Below are positions 23,995-36,234 of a DNA stretch of 55,195 nucleotides, piece after piece. This stretch comes from Usnea hakonensis. Lineage: Eukaryota > Ascomycota > Lecanoromycetes > Lecanorales > Parmeliaceae. Position 1 is the first letter of the stretch. Every line of letters begins with the position of its first letter. The notes under the pieces are model-generated. The model ran no database searches. It worked only from the letters and a program-made list of their open reading frames with translations, and was not told where the DNA came from. Both the position numbers and the translations under genes were made by a program. The stretch lies in NCBI GenBank assembly GCA_013423325.1, contig BLJB01000195.1, positions 1 to 55,195 of the forward strand. The letters are read 5' to 3'.

Positions 23995-26900
23995 ATGGTA
24001 AACGAAAAGCCGACCAGGTACGACCAGCACCAGTCTCTGCCTATACCAACCTATGACGAAGCCGTCAATTCACGCCCATCCTCGTCACAGTCGTTTCTGG
24101 GGTCTGAAGAAACAAGTAATGACGCTGAGCGACAAGGCTTGCTTCGGAGAGAAGAAGAAAATGGCTATCATGCGCCTGTCCTGGAATCTGCTAGGTCGAC
24201 TTTGCTGTGGGGTGATTCTCCAAGAGCTTCTGCCGAAGATTCACGACATGAAAGGATGACGCAGATGGATATACTCGAACCGGAAGTAAATGGAGGAAGT
24301 GCCAGAGGAACTTTGATGCGAAGAAATCGAATATCAAAGCGTATCACAAGTCTGACGCATAGTCTCTCCTCTCTCTCTATCCGTCAATGGTTGCCCTCAC
24401 GAGATAAAATCATAACAAGAATACCTATGCTCATCCGCCAGCTACAGCCAAGTTGGGCTATCATGATGTCGCGATTATTTGCCTTACTTCTTGTAATTTC
24501 ATTGATTTATTTGTTGTTTTTCTCTAATGTCTTCATTGTCGGCCGCAAGGGCGCCGGTCCTGCAACGAATTTCCGTGACCTGGTAAGAGATTTCGTGCGC
24601 AGCAACGCCAACGCCTCTAGGATACGAGAAAGTTCCAAGTATCTGACACTCTTCGACCATATGGCGGGGACCAAAGGTAGCTACGTTCTGGGTGAATATG
24701 TACAGGATCTATTCAAAGAAAGCCGACTAGAAGACGTGCATATGGAACAGTTTGACGTGTATGCTTAAAGCAAGCCCCCTCAACTCAAAAATTTTCTGCT
24801 TACAGAAATCCAAGATACCTCAATTATCCTAAGCAGGGCGGAAGAAGGGTTGCCATCATTGAACCCCCAGAGTTATTTTGGGAAGCTTTGATTGAGGAAG
24901 AGCAGGCTTATGGATCTCGCGAACAGACCATGGTCTTCCACGGGCATTCGAAGTCTGGGAAAGTCAAGGGTCCTCTCGTCTATGCCAATTATGGGTCAAG
25001 AGATGACTTTAAGAGACTTGAAAACCATGGGATCGATATAAGGAACTCGATTGCCCTTGTACGCTATTACGGGAGCCAAAGTGATCGAGCTTTGAAGGTC
25101 AAAGCCGCCGAGCTAGCCGGAGCTGTGGGGTGTATTATTTACAGCGATCCGGCAGAGGATGGTTTCTTTCTGCAAAATGATACCGTCCAGAGGGGTGCTG
25201 TTAGTCTAATGAGCTGGATTGCAGGCGACGTTTTGAGCAGCGGGTTTGCTTCCTTTCCTCAAGAAGAAAGAAGAGACTCCAAAGACGAAAATCCTGGATT
25301 GGTTAATATTCCATCGGTACATATACAGTCTCCTATCTTTGAATTACCACTTGTTTCTAGGAAGGAGTCGGCCCTTTCAACCCCAAGTTGGCTTACACCC
25401 CGAGCATTTTGCGTCTGTAAACATGACTGACTCCGGAGCCTCGACAGATCCCTTTGTCATGGAGAGACGCCCAAAAGCTGTTGCAAGCGCTTAAAGGGCA
25501 TGGAATGAAGCTGGAAGATCATTGGAAAGGGGCAGTCCCCGAGGTTGATGAATGGTGGACCGGCGATGCAGGTTCCCCTATTATATTACTGGAAAATGAC
25601 CAGGAAGAAGTAGAGAGGAATCCCATATACAACGTCCTGGGCAAGATTACCGGGACTGAACAATCAGAAAAGTCAAGTACGTACTTCTGAGAACGATCAC
25701 TCCTCCTCCAGACCAAGTGTTCTGTGCTGAGATGTGTCATGGGAGTACTTGCTCTTCAGACACGTTTCAAGGCTTAACATCCCGACTCCAAAAAGACATT
25801 ACTGACTTCTAATTCTTGATGAAGTTACCGTTGGCAATCACCGCGATGCATGGTCAGTGCATATTTTGGAGCAATTGCTACACTATCCTTTCCTAATCTG
25901 AGCCGCAAAGCCACATTAGCGAGCGGAAGGCCCATTATGCTTCCCAGACCTGTTTATGGGTTGTTGATCGTCGTGAATATCTTGGAGAAGCAACGCTGAC
26001 CTTGAAGCATTTAGGTGTTTTGGTGCTGCAGACCCGGTTGGGAATTTCGCAACTTAGGGAATGTATTTAAGCTGACTGCTACGTAGGGAAGTGGGACTGC
26101 AGTAATGCTCGAGGTTGTAAGGATCTTTGGCGAACTGGGGAAGACAGGATGGCGTCCTCTAAGAACAATCGAATTTGCGTCATGGTTAGTATCACGCATA
26201 TCCATACTTCAGCGGGTTGACTTGAATTGGGTCACTGTCAACCCCGCTTTTCGTGTTCTCCTTTATCTACATTATTACTCTGTCTTCGATTCTTATTGTT
26301 TCGCTTCAGCCCGGACTATGTTTAAATTCAACTACGCAGAGAGACTGCTTACGAGAACAAAAGGGATGGGGAGGAGTACAATCTCATAGGATCCACGGAG
26401 CATGTTGAAGGAAGACTAGAAGAGATCCGCCGCAATGGTTTCGCCTATTGTAAGTAGGTCTTGGAACATTGACCCCTTATTTGTCAACATCCGGTCACAT
26501 GTGTTGAGAATAGCACGCTCTTTTCATTCGCTACATGTCTCCCAGTACCTGGAGGTTCACCTTGAAGATCTGTGCTGACTTGGATTTTTGCGCAGTAAAT
26601 GTGGACGTCGCCGTGAGCGGAAGCAATTTTGAGGCATCGGCATCACCACTCCTCCAAACGGCTCTTCTACACGTTCTTGAGCGTGTCGTGGACCCAATGA
26701 AGAATAAGACCCTTCGAGCAGTGTGGGCGGAGAAAGGCAGTAAGCTTGGAGGGCTTGGCGCAGGCAGCGAGTACGTAGCTCCGAAGCGCAAATCTCGATT
26801 CATGAGCCAGGTCGGAGCCGTGTGCCATGTTTTGTGCCTGCCTACCTGGCGAACATGTCTTGGGACTCAGAGCTGCCTTCCCACATGGTGATGCTGACCC

Positions 26901-28032
26901 TTTATTCATTATGCAGCTACGTTGCTTTCCAGGACATTGCAGGGACATCTTCTCTTGACATGACTTTCACAGGTGGCCCTTACGCATGTACGTCTACACC
27001 TCTAAGAAATTCCTTCCACAGCGTTCGCAGATGAGAGCCGGAGGACATAATTCGCGGCAATCTTGGCCTCGCACCCTCCTTTCAACACATCATAGCTTCA
27101 AGTCAAAAGATAATCAACTGACTTTGAAATGTTGTAGATCATAGTTGCTACGACAATTTTGAGTGGATGGATGAGGTCGGCGATCCAGGCTTTGTCTATC
27201 ACGAGACAATGGCTCAAATCTGGGCACTGCTCATACTCGAGCTGGCGGACACAGAGCTACTGCCTTTCGATTTCTTGGTCTACGCACAGGCTGTTACAAA
27301 CTACGTCGATGATCTTCAGACTTATGCCAATGCTCAGGATCCGAAAACGAGCTTGAATCTGACCTCTCTTCACCAAGCTGCTGACGACTTTACTAAGAAT
27401 GCTGCAGAGTTTCACGCATGGAACAGAGCGTGGGAGGACGCTGTTGGGCAAGGTTATGAGACCAGTACGTCATCTCATAGGCACAATGCCCATCTCCAGC
27501 TCAACTATTTGCATTCCGAGACGTTCCTAATTGCAAAGTGTTCTGAAGCTCAAACCCCACTTGTGGAGCGACTGCTAATCCCAGAGTCTTGAGTAGATGA
27601 AGTTGCCATAAGACGAATGTCACATAATACAAGTCGGTTGCTCTGACGGCTTATGGTCCATATATTGACCATCTGCACTAGGAATGGCAAGATTTGAGAC
27701 AAATTTGCTAGACATTGGCGGAGGTGTAAGTAGTTGCTATCATACAGCAGCGTATCGACCATCAGACTGAATGAAGCTGCAGCTGCCCGGTCGTGAACAG
27801 TTTGTACATGTTATTTTCGCTCCACAGGCGTGGTCTGGATACGAGGAAGCATACTTTCCAGGTACAGTCTTGACCAAGATGTACCCGGGTCTTGTGCCGC
27901 TGTGCCCACTATTGCTGACGGGATGTAGGAGTCCGTGATGCTATCGAAAATGATGATTGGGAATTGGCACAGCTGCAGGTCGAAAAAGTGGCCGGAAGGC
28001 TATCGTATGCAAGTCATAAGCTCAATCATTAG
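23995..28032 (+). CDS. M28 zinc peptidase, glutamate carboxypeptidase II / transferrin receptor type (Vps70/Tre-like)
   Basis: Type II membrane protein with an extracytosolic aminopeptidase fold; yeast relatives (Vps70, Tre1/Tre2) act in vacuolar sorting. Fourteen exons give 857 residues: 23995-24758, 24806-25316, 25448-25676, 25825-25852, 26015-26036, 26087-26184, 26364-26449, 26596-26770, 26917-26987, 27138-27464, 27597-27632, 27682-27725, 27783-27861, 27929-28032. A cytosolic tail of about 155 residues precedes one membrane helix (LFALLLVISLIYLLFF). A PA domain follows, then the M28 domain with all zinc ligands present: GNHRDAW (His), AADPGSG (Asp), WDGEEYNLIGS (Glu-Glu), NVDVAVSG (Asp) and YHSCYDNFEW (His). 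The TfR-like dimerisation domain closes the protein. Because the ligands are intact it should be catalytic, unlike transferrin receptor. The start at 23995 is the first ATG of the long frame. Weak splice sites are 27633 (GTCGGT) and 26037 (GTTGGG). Confidence 0.92.
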
Positions 28033-28573
28033 CGAGCACTCGTGCGTTGTCTAGCAACTTTCTCAAGTATGGTTGGGGAGGATGGAGCACATTCCGCGAA
28101 GCATGCCGCAAGCCCATGGGTGAAAAAGTACAATAATCATTTGCTGCGCTGGTGACATATTCTTACCCGGTTAGTGCAATCAGGAAAGAGGCAGCCGAGA
28201 TGGCCCTTAAGACGGACAAAGACGGACATTGAAGGAATTGGCAGGGTGTGTCAGACTGGAGGGGCAAAGAAGACGAGGGTGTTTAGACCTATCTCCTATC
28301 AACGCAGTTGCGTTGTTTCGGACAAGGCAGGCACCCACTTCCCTCAAGGGCTAGGCTTACATCGGTCTTTGCTCAAGGTCCTATCAATTTAAGTCGATGA
28401 TCTCGTAAGTGTAGGCTTACGAGAGAAGCAAATCGTCCTTGGCATCCCTCACTTGGTTAAAATCATCAGAATGCAAAGCAGCTGCAGATCCCTAGCCCGC
28501 AGCTTCTTTCCTTTGATGATGCGACGCAAAGGATCTCGGGTGCAGCACAAGTAGTACACTAGTTTATCGGTGG

Positions 28574-28592
28574 CCCCCCCCCCCCCCCCCCC
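28574..28592. repeat. Poly-C tract of 19 bases
   Basis: An uninterrupted run of 19 C, followed by TCACCCCCTCC. Length is prone to assembly error. It lies about 540 bp past the peptidase gene. Confidence 0.9.
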
Positions 28593-29388
28593 TCACCCCC
28601 TCCTTTCGCGGCGGCCATGTCGGCGACCCTCGCATGATATCTGCCTACATAGAGTAGTGTTCCAACTTCCCACGGTAATGTAAGAATTTGGCGCTCCCCC
28701 AGGTGTGCATTTCATATGCATGAGAGAAGGTAAAGTTAGGTAGTGACGGGAGACGATGTGATTTTGAGGTCAACATTTTTAATTCGCGGCGCCTTTGCTC
28801 GGGCACGACAAGTACTCGAGACGCCTGTCGGGAATAGAAGGATTGTGGGTTAGGAGAAAGTTGGTGGGGTAGGGTGATGTGGATAGGTAAGGCTAGTGGC
28901 AGATCTCGGACGTTTGACATTTGTGTTTGACATGACGCGAGGGTTTGGTGGGAATGGGAGGGGAAGGAGAAGGTTTCTCGGGAAAAAGAGTGGGGTCTTG
29001 GATGATGTGGGACGTGGGTTTTGAGCGGGGCACAGCCATGGTCAGCTTGAGGATCTCATGTACTCGTACATGTGGCATTTGATGGATGGGGATGGGGATG
29101 GGGCATGCTGGGTTACGGTAAGAGGTACTAATAATGGATGATGATGACGAGGATGTCGATGATGATAACGATGCCTGCATGCATGGACTATGTAAGATAC
29201 GGTACCTAGCTATGAGTGTGTGAAACAAGTCCAGAAGGCGCGCGAGTAGATTTGAATAGATGCATTTTAATCCAAGAGCCTATCAAAGTTGCCGGTATTC
29301 CCCACGGGTACGTGCAGAATGAAAAGGACTAGAAGCGAAAAATGTACATTAAACATTTTATTGTTATTGACCGGTTTACCCCACAATT

Positions 29389-29424
29389 AATTAATCAATC
29401 AATCAATCAATCAATCAATTAATT
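29389..29424. repeat. ATCA/AATC tetranucleotide microsatellite
   Basis: About seven tandem AATC units flanked by TTAATTAA-like sequence, in intergenic DNA. No function inferred. Confidence 0.85.
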
Positions 29425-30171
29425 GTATTTATATTTTATCTATCGTCATTGCTCCAGGCTGAATATGGCGGCGTGTTGGCGCTTGATTGATTCTGCAGGG
29501 TCAAACTAAAAGGGGTGGAAGGCATCCGATGGTTTTAAATCTCGATGAGACATTTTTCTTTTTTGTCGTGTCATGTCTGCATTTCCGAAGCAAATTCCGG
29601 AGTCCCCCTTCCTTTCGAATCGCCCTGAGGTACCTTATTCCTCATGTGCCGCGGAAAAAATGCATATTAATCTTTCCCCAAACGACCGTGTTACAATGTG
29701 CTGCCTTGACCATAGCGGCACACTCCTCCTGGTGTGGCAACGGCTCAACCGAGTGGCCCGCCATATCTTTCGGCTCCTCCTCTAGGAAAGAGAGACGAAA
29801 CAGGGTGGGTGAGGGGGCCCCGGCTGACCAAGTGGACAGCGGTATAGAGTAGTCGTATGTATGATTATGATCCGCTGTTTGACGGAGGATTAGAAAAATT
29901 GAAATGAGGCGGCCAATCAATGTGGAAGAATAGCTATGTGCATCTTGCCTTATGGCTGAAGCCTGGAGGAAAGTGCCAGGCTTTTTTTTCAAGCACATGA
30001 CCACCGACCTGACCCGAGGCCAACTCGCCAACAAAGGCTCACAGAGTCACAGTCACAGTCACAGCTGACATATCGTTCCTTGGTCTTGATTGACCTATGT
30101 CGGATTTACGGCGCTAATTTTGGGGGCGGCGATTGGACATGGGCTAGAGTACTCCATACAGCTTTCTTACC

Positions 30172-30639
30172 ATGACCACACGCCTCTCAAACGACTCGTG
30201 CGAAATTATTGTGGGCACAGAATGTGGGTATGCCACTTTCCGACTCAACACCTTCGAAACCCTCAGCGAGACGCTGGACTGGCAAGGCAAGATCTATGTT
30301 TTCATCGGCTATCATTGCAAGGCTGCTTGCTTGGCGTTTTCTCTATCTGATACCAAACTCTGGAGATTGCCCCGTTGGCTCCTGTTTCGTCTATGTACAT
30401 TTCCGAACAGCAAAGTAAATACTAGAATTTGTAATCTGTAACAAATGTCCTAGGACCAAACGGAACCGAAAGATTCTCTGCCTTTGTACACGGTCACATT
30501 CGTCCAGTCTGGGCGCACAGCAGGCTTGGTCCAGGACGGGGCCTTCGCCCAAAGACCTCTGGCATGGCAATTCACCCTGGGAACTGTCCGATGGCCAGTG
30601 TAAATCTAGAAATCCCAAGTCATGTCTAGAACCCAACGA
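30172..30639 (+). CDS. Possible small hypothetical protein (low confidence)
   Basis: ATG 30172 has a reasonable context (ACCATGA) and opens a frame of 89 codons starting MTTRLSNDSCEIIVGTECG and reaching CTFPNSK before a stop. A 39-nt GT-AG segment (30415-30453) could join it to a second open stretch starting DQTEPKDSLPLYTVTF and ending QFTLGTVRWPV, stop near 30609. I do not recognise either part, and 39 nt is short for an intron. It may be a decayed gene or chance. Residue composition (Cys, Trp and aromatics mixed) is not simple repeat translation, which is why it is kept. Confidence 0.25.
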
Positions 30640-31020
30640 GCATGCAGTGGGTCATGTTCCGTAGTTCTTAGCCATATTTTAGATCGCATCTGCGGACCAA
30701 CCCCGGTAATCTTTCCTGTACTGCGTCGTCCGCTGAAGATGGCCTCAAAACTCAATCAAATTCAACTTCCCCAGAGTCCGTATTCATGGATTCTCCGCAG
30801 CCGAAAAACTCCCAGTTGCTCCGTCGCTTGCTTTATCGCAGGATATCGCCCAAAATCAGATCCCCTCCGTCTATTGTGCTGTCTTCAAACAAGGTTCAGA
30901 AAAAGAAAACACGGAATACATCATTATCATCATCGTGCACACGTGGGGGTATTTCTTAACGCATGACAGGTGGTCACCCAATCCAGTGGAGAGCCAATCC
31001 TAGATGCCCGGGACTCTCAA

Positions 31021-32356
31021 CTAATGAGCCGCGATCGACGGTATGCATGACTGCTGCGTCACAGGCCCAGAAAACACAAAAGAGCAATTGAAAAAGGGCC
31101 CCGCTTGTTGTGGGACTGTGTAGGCGACAGGTTCTCCGGCTTTATGCGGACTTTCGTAGCTATCGCAGGATGAGGTCGAAGAACACGAAGACGCCGTCGA
31201 GAAAATAGATCCGTGGTCCGAAGCTCCGGATGATGTCGAAAGCTGTGGCATGATAGGATATGCCGCTGACGATGGAGCTACTGCCCTGCCCGGTTGGACA
31301 TATCCGTCCATGATTCGCTGGGAATTGGCAGAGGTTTGGCAGGTAAGTTCGGATCCTGGGACATAATGCAGTTTGCTTTGAGGTGTCATAGAGAGAGCGC
31401 TATTTGAGCGAGTTGTAAAGTTATTACACCTGAGGATAAGATCTCTGAGCTCCGGAATACTTATTCTTCTCCGTGGGTCATGCTCAAAAATGCGGCTCAG
31501 AATGAAATCAAGTTCAGAGGATAAAGGAAGTATCGAACTCAAAAATTTCGGGTTATTCCGGTAAGCCCTGAAGGTCGAATCATCCATTGACGCTCTCTTC
31601 CACGGATTGCGACCACAAGTAAGGTTAACCAGGATAATCCCAAGGCTCCATACGTCATTTGGTCCAGATGCATAAAAAGACGGGCCCAAAGGCGTCACTT
31701 GGCATTCTGCGGTTCAACACTCAGTTAGTATACATCAGATCAAAGATCAGCGCTAGCCGTGGCGAGAGCCTACCTGGCGACATGTAGAACGTAGAACCGC
31801 AACCAAAGTCGTCCGTGCAGGGTTGCTGGGTAGCAAGACCAAAGTCCGCGAGCTTGACGATGCCATTGGAGACCAGGATGTTCTCAGGCTTGAGATCCCT
31901 GTGATATATGCCAATGGAATGGCAAAAATCGACAGCGTTCAATATCTGAAGAAATGCATTTTTGGCCATGAAATCGTTTCCAAGGTAATGGCCCTTTTCC
32001 GTGATACTGGAGAACAGATCGCCTTCCGGGCAGAACTCAAGTACAACAAAAGTGCAGTCATATGAATCCATAATTTTGACAAGCGAGACCACATTTGGGT
32101 GATGACTGGCTGCATGATGTAGTTGAATCTCCCGCTGCTGGAAACTCCGCTGCCGTGGATCCAATCCAATCTTATTCAGAGCCTTGACCGCAAAAGGGAC
32201 GCTTGTGTGAACATCAATAGCAGTGTATACGACCCCGTAAGCTCCCACCCCCAGTATACCTGTAAGCTCCAACCAATCAGCCAGGATCAGGCCAAGTCGA
32301 TCTTCTGGCGCGCATAATCTTGATAACAGTGGAGATGGTGGAGGTGTTGGCAGCAT
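31021..32356 (-). CDS. Ran1/Pat1-type serine/threonine kinase (Ksp1/Sks1/Vhs1 family)
   Basis: Relatives are S. pombe Ran1/Pat1, which blocks meiosis and mating, and the yeast kinases Ksp1, Sks1 and Vhs1, tied to nutrient signalling. Two exons (intron 31707-31773, with an ideal TACTAAC branch) give 422 residues. The kinase domain (about 25-300) has GVGAYGVVYTA, AVKAL, HRDLKPENIL, LADFGLATQ, SPEC in place of APE, and the family-typical NDVWSLGIILVNLTCGRNPWKRAS with DSTFRAYRNNPKFLSSILP. The C-terminal about 120 residues are Ser-rich and disordered. ATG 32356 (MLPTPPPSP) is the first ATG of the frame. The gene stands alone between two gene-poor stretches. The long upstream region could hold an extended 5' UTR or regulatory DNA. 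Biological role is by analogy only. Confidence 0.93.
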
Positions 32357-33565
32357 GGCAGACGGGCGCAAATCCAGATACAGGCGCGACGGGAGAAAAA
32401 GAGCCTCCTTTGCACAGTCCACAAGAAGAGAATTAGGCCTGAGTTTGATTCAAATAGTCCGGGTCACTATCAATGGGACTGGAAGCTCCAATAGCAGAAT
32501 GGTCCAGTTGGTTGCGCGGTCAGAAGGAATGTCGAGAATACGTCAGGACGGGAAAGAAGTGAGGTAGCAGGCGCGGCAAGTGGTGCTGGAGGAGGAAGGA
32601 TGATTGAATATCAAGGCGAAGCAGGATATGTGAAGAGAGAAGCGTGAGGTGAAGAAGGCAAAAGGCGTAAGCCTTGCAATATCAAAGAAGACGGAAGGAG
32701 TGGATAGATAAAAGTAAAGTCAGAATCGCGCGGTGGCTGGTAGCGGCTAGACTGAGGAGAAGAGGACGGTGCACGAGCTTGAGTATTAAACATAGCCATG
32801 GCCCATGCCTGAGACTCGGTAGACGCTCTTGAGAAGAGAGGATAGGAGACAAGGAGGGGGGAAAAAAGAGGAGCACTTGGTAGCGGTAGGCGGTAGGAAG
32901 ATGATTCACCTTGACTTGAGATTGAAAAGGCGAAACGAGCCAGGCGCTAAAGTGATTTAATGCTTGGTTAGATCATCCTTTTGGCTTATTATTATTTTAC
33001 GTATGTACGTATTCATTATTGCTTATTTTACACTACCTTATTTTATTCTCATGATTAAAAATATTCCTCAATCTCACTAGAAGAACTAGTATGACATTTC
33101 CACTTCCAGCCCAGCCTTTCAGGTCCAGTAGCCGGCCATGTTGAGACATGGGGCTAGCAGTTATCCCGTGTGTCATGTGCAAGCGAAAAGGTAGAAAAAG
33201 TGAGAAAAGGCAAGGCGAGGCTAAATCGGTTGTCTGTACCAAGACGAAAAGGCGGGATGATCTGCACCAGAGTGGCATGATACTTTGCGAGTACCTTACT
33301 GTATGAATGGAATGTATGATGACAAACTTAGGGCTTTGCGGCTAAGTTGCTTCCTCACGGCATATTTTGTGGGCACTGTGGGCACGGAGTACGTAGTACG
33401 TGGGAGCAGCGTGGGAAGTTGGAAGGGACACGGAGTAGATAGGAAAGCATACGATGATAGAGCACCAGTAAGACTAGGCACTAGGGAGGGCTGTAAAAAC
33501 TAACTCGAATTAAAAAAAGGCAGGGGTGAGGAGGGGTGGTTTTAGTGATTTACGCGTACGAGAAG

Positions 33566-33636
33566 CAGTGGCCCAGTGGCCCAGTAGCCCAGTGCCCCAG
33601 TGCCCAGTGCACAGTGGCCTAGAGTGCAGTAGTGGC
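33566..33636. repeat. Degenerate CAGTGGCC/CAGTGCCC tandem repeat
   Basis: About eight imperfect 8-10-bp units of the form CAGTGGCC, CAGTAGCC, CAGTGCCC, CAGTGCA. It lies 1.2 kb upstream of the Ran1-type kinase. No known motif is recognised. Confidence 0.6.
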
Positions 33637-34754
33637 TCTTTTAGTCTAGTGTGAGGCCTTGAAATTTTCCTTTTGCCTTTCTTTTTCTAGCCACCTTTTC
33701 TTTCCAGTTTGAAGTTTGAAGTGAGGCGAAGGCCAAGCCTCGTACCGCCGCCCCCCCATGTCAGATTATCCAATCATCATAGGCTGATTGTCGAAATTCA
33801 ACACGGCGACAAATATGATTTGTTGAATTCCAATTTGTCTGCAGCCCACGAAACTAAGCTAGGGGAGGCGGGGGTCGGGGTTGGTATGCGAATTGGTTGG
33901 TGGGCGAAGTACTCAAGTGGGCAGGGCGGTGGCAAGTTGCCCTTTTGCCCTTTCGGCCCTTTCCCTGGGAGAAGGGGGGTGGTGCGGATGTGGGCTGCGT
34001 ACATGACATCTAAGCATTGATCAACGACCTATCAATGCAAAGTACCGAGGCCGGAGTCGAGATCCCTCGCTGCTTTCCCTCATTCTTCCTTGGTGTAAGG
34101 CGTATCTCTTCCTTGGCCACTTGATCCGATTCGTTCTAAATGAACCAATCTCGAGGCTCGACTTTCAAGATCAGCAGCATTTCCTGCATCCCGGGTTGTG
34201 GCACGACCTGATTCGCAGGACAATTCCTCCGTTGGGATTATTAATGCCTCATATTTGATCACATCTGCACGATCGCCATCACATGAACGTTTTTGCGTAG
34301 CCGTGCGTGTGCTCTCGCGACCTGCTTGTTTGGGCGAGGGATTTATGGTGCAATTGGCCGACATGTTGGGGAAGATAGTACGGTGTGTTGCCCACGTTTG
34401 GCCGTAACCGTTAGACTTGGCAGCCTCGTTCCTTCTTTAGATATTTTGCTCCATCCTTCGATCGACCTGGCGGAAGGTTTGCTGAAACCTTGATGGCCGC
34501 AAACGCATGGCTGCATGATTGCGGCACAGTAGTGTCGCCTTCCCATTTCTAAAGTTGATCGATCATGTGATTGGTTACTATCAATCCCTTTTGCCCAGGA
34601 TTGTAGCCAGGAGCGATGCGAGACTTTGCGTGATATTCCAAGTAAGCCCTAAATTTAAGAGATCAACAATCTTCCACACCAGTCATGTGTTCTTCTCATT
34701 AATTAGTCAGCTTGATTGATGGGCTCTCGAGGATTTGCATGCCCACAGTTTTGA

Positions 34755-34830
34755 GAGATTCGCTAGCAAATGATTTCATAAATGGTTCAATAGAGGTTCG
34801 CTAGCAAATGATTTCATATATGGTTCAATT
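34755..34830. repeat. Tandem duplication of a 38-bp unit
   Basis: Units 34755-34792 and 34793-34830 differ at three positions only and share TTCGCTAGCAAATGATTTCA. They look like a recent local duplication in non-coding DNA. Confidence 0.85.
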
Positions 34831-36205
34831 TGCATAGAGTAATTGTAATCACGGCTGCGCATTTCCTTGAACGTGGATCTATTCTTCAAGCCTGGCTGTT
34901 CATATTATTCTCATTGTTGGTGAGACTGGCCACAGTCTAGAGTACAGTCTGCAGTCGCAGCTTCTAGCGTTCCTGCGACCACGCCTGTCTCATTTGTCTT
35001 CCGCGAATTTGAAATTGGAAAAACAGTCGATCAATTTAGCGTCGCCTCAGTTCCGCTTGTGCATTCTAGAAGGTAGGAAGATTATTATTGAAGAGAGGCC
35101 AAAGACTACTTACGTATGATTAGCCTATTGTTAGCTAGGCAAGTTGAAGTTGCCCTCCAAGCCCCAAAAGCTTATGGCTCCAAGCTTCGTTGCGGCATTA
35201 GCAACGGAGTTACACAGTGATGAAAATTTCAAACTTGAAGTAATTTTTTACATAAATTGTATGTGTTGCGATATACCACTCTATGGTAAAATTGCATGCA
35301 GAGAAAGTGTAACGAGCGAATCACAGCAAATACTTTATCGTATTAATGATGTAAACATTATATACTCTACGTATTTTACTTTAGCTGAGTTACTAATTTA
35401 GCTGGTACTGGTACTAAAGTAGCCACACAGCCAAGTACGATTATTGTGTGTGTAGCCACACAATCAAGTAGGGAGAGTACGGAGTACAACCGTACATTCT
35501 GCACGGGCCGCATGATGCATTTCATTTCATGGGGAAGCTTGATAGACTGGCCTGGCCTCCCGTCAATAACCGTCATGAGTAAGTAAGGTAAGACTGTTAA
35601 TTTGCCAAGTGATTGCCAATTTCCAATTCCCATTTCCCAACAATCAAAAAAGTCAAACTCACCGCTTGTCCGCTTCCCGAGGTCGGTGCGCTCGTCAGAA
35701 GCAACACCGTTGAACTAAAGGCTTTTTAGCATCGTCTGAACCTAGCAGATGTTCTTAATCCAGTATCCGTGACTACGAGATACCTCCAAATGAGTCGTAT
35801 GCATGAGTGGGGACAAGTCCAATTATGGATAGCTACATCACGATACCTCGAGGCTGGAAAATGGCCGCAAATCACGGAGTACTAGTAGTGCCACCGGAAA
35901 AAAAGAGGAACCCGGCTATCGCTCGCTGTCAGAGCATGGAGCATGATGCTTCAAGCATCTGCCTGATCTCGAAACGTATCATTCTATTGGTGAATCCGGA
36001 TGATATCAGGAATGTCACCCTGAAGCAAGATCTATTCACAAATGTCTCAACGACCATCCGAGCCATACCGGTGTGAGTGTACTTTGCTCAAAGAGCTTCT
36101 TATGGCGTTCATGGACATGTTTCCTCAGTTCACCTGCATGTCGCTGCAGACTCTTTTTCCCTTTCCGTCCCAAGCGTAGCCCAATATGAACACGTTTCTC
36201 CTTTC

Positions 36206-36234
36206 AGAAGAATTACCGAATCGGTAATTCTTCT
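36206..36234. repeat. Perfect 14-bp inverted repeat with a 1-base spacer
   Basis: AGAAGAATTACCGA, one A, then TCGGTAATTCTTCT. The arms match exactly. It could be a binding site for a dimeric factor such as a Zn2Cys6 protein (inverted CCG-like halves inside TACCGA/TCGGTA) or a hairpin. No gene is close. Confidence 0.8.

Larger units (their letters stand above)
28033..30171. other. Gene-poor intergenic region with simple repeats
   Basis: About 2.1 kb without a credible gene. It holds a C homopolymer (28574-28592), GGGGAT repeats near 29,085-29,105 and an AATC/ATCA microsatellite near 29,391-29,424. Open frames here are compositionally biased (Ser-rich from GAT/ATC repeats) and look accidental. 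Confidence 0.5.

Noticed and set aside
16109..28032. Biosynthetic or resistance cluster
   Set aside because: Neighbours (splicing kinase, Tma7, Dap1, peptidase) belong to unrelated pathways; no synthase, transporter or pathway regulator.
28645..29228. Minus-strand ORFs with Ser-rich runs
   Set aside because: They translate GAT/ATC simple repeats; composition rather than coding signal.
33709..34407. ORFs of 68-103 codons on both strands upstream of the kinase
   Set aside because: No family match and no splice partners; chance length in GC-balanced DNA.
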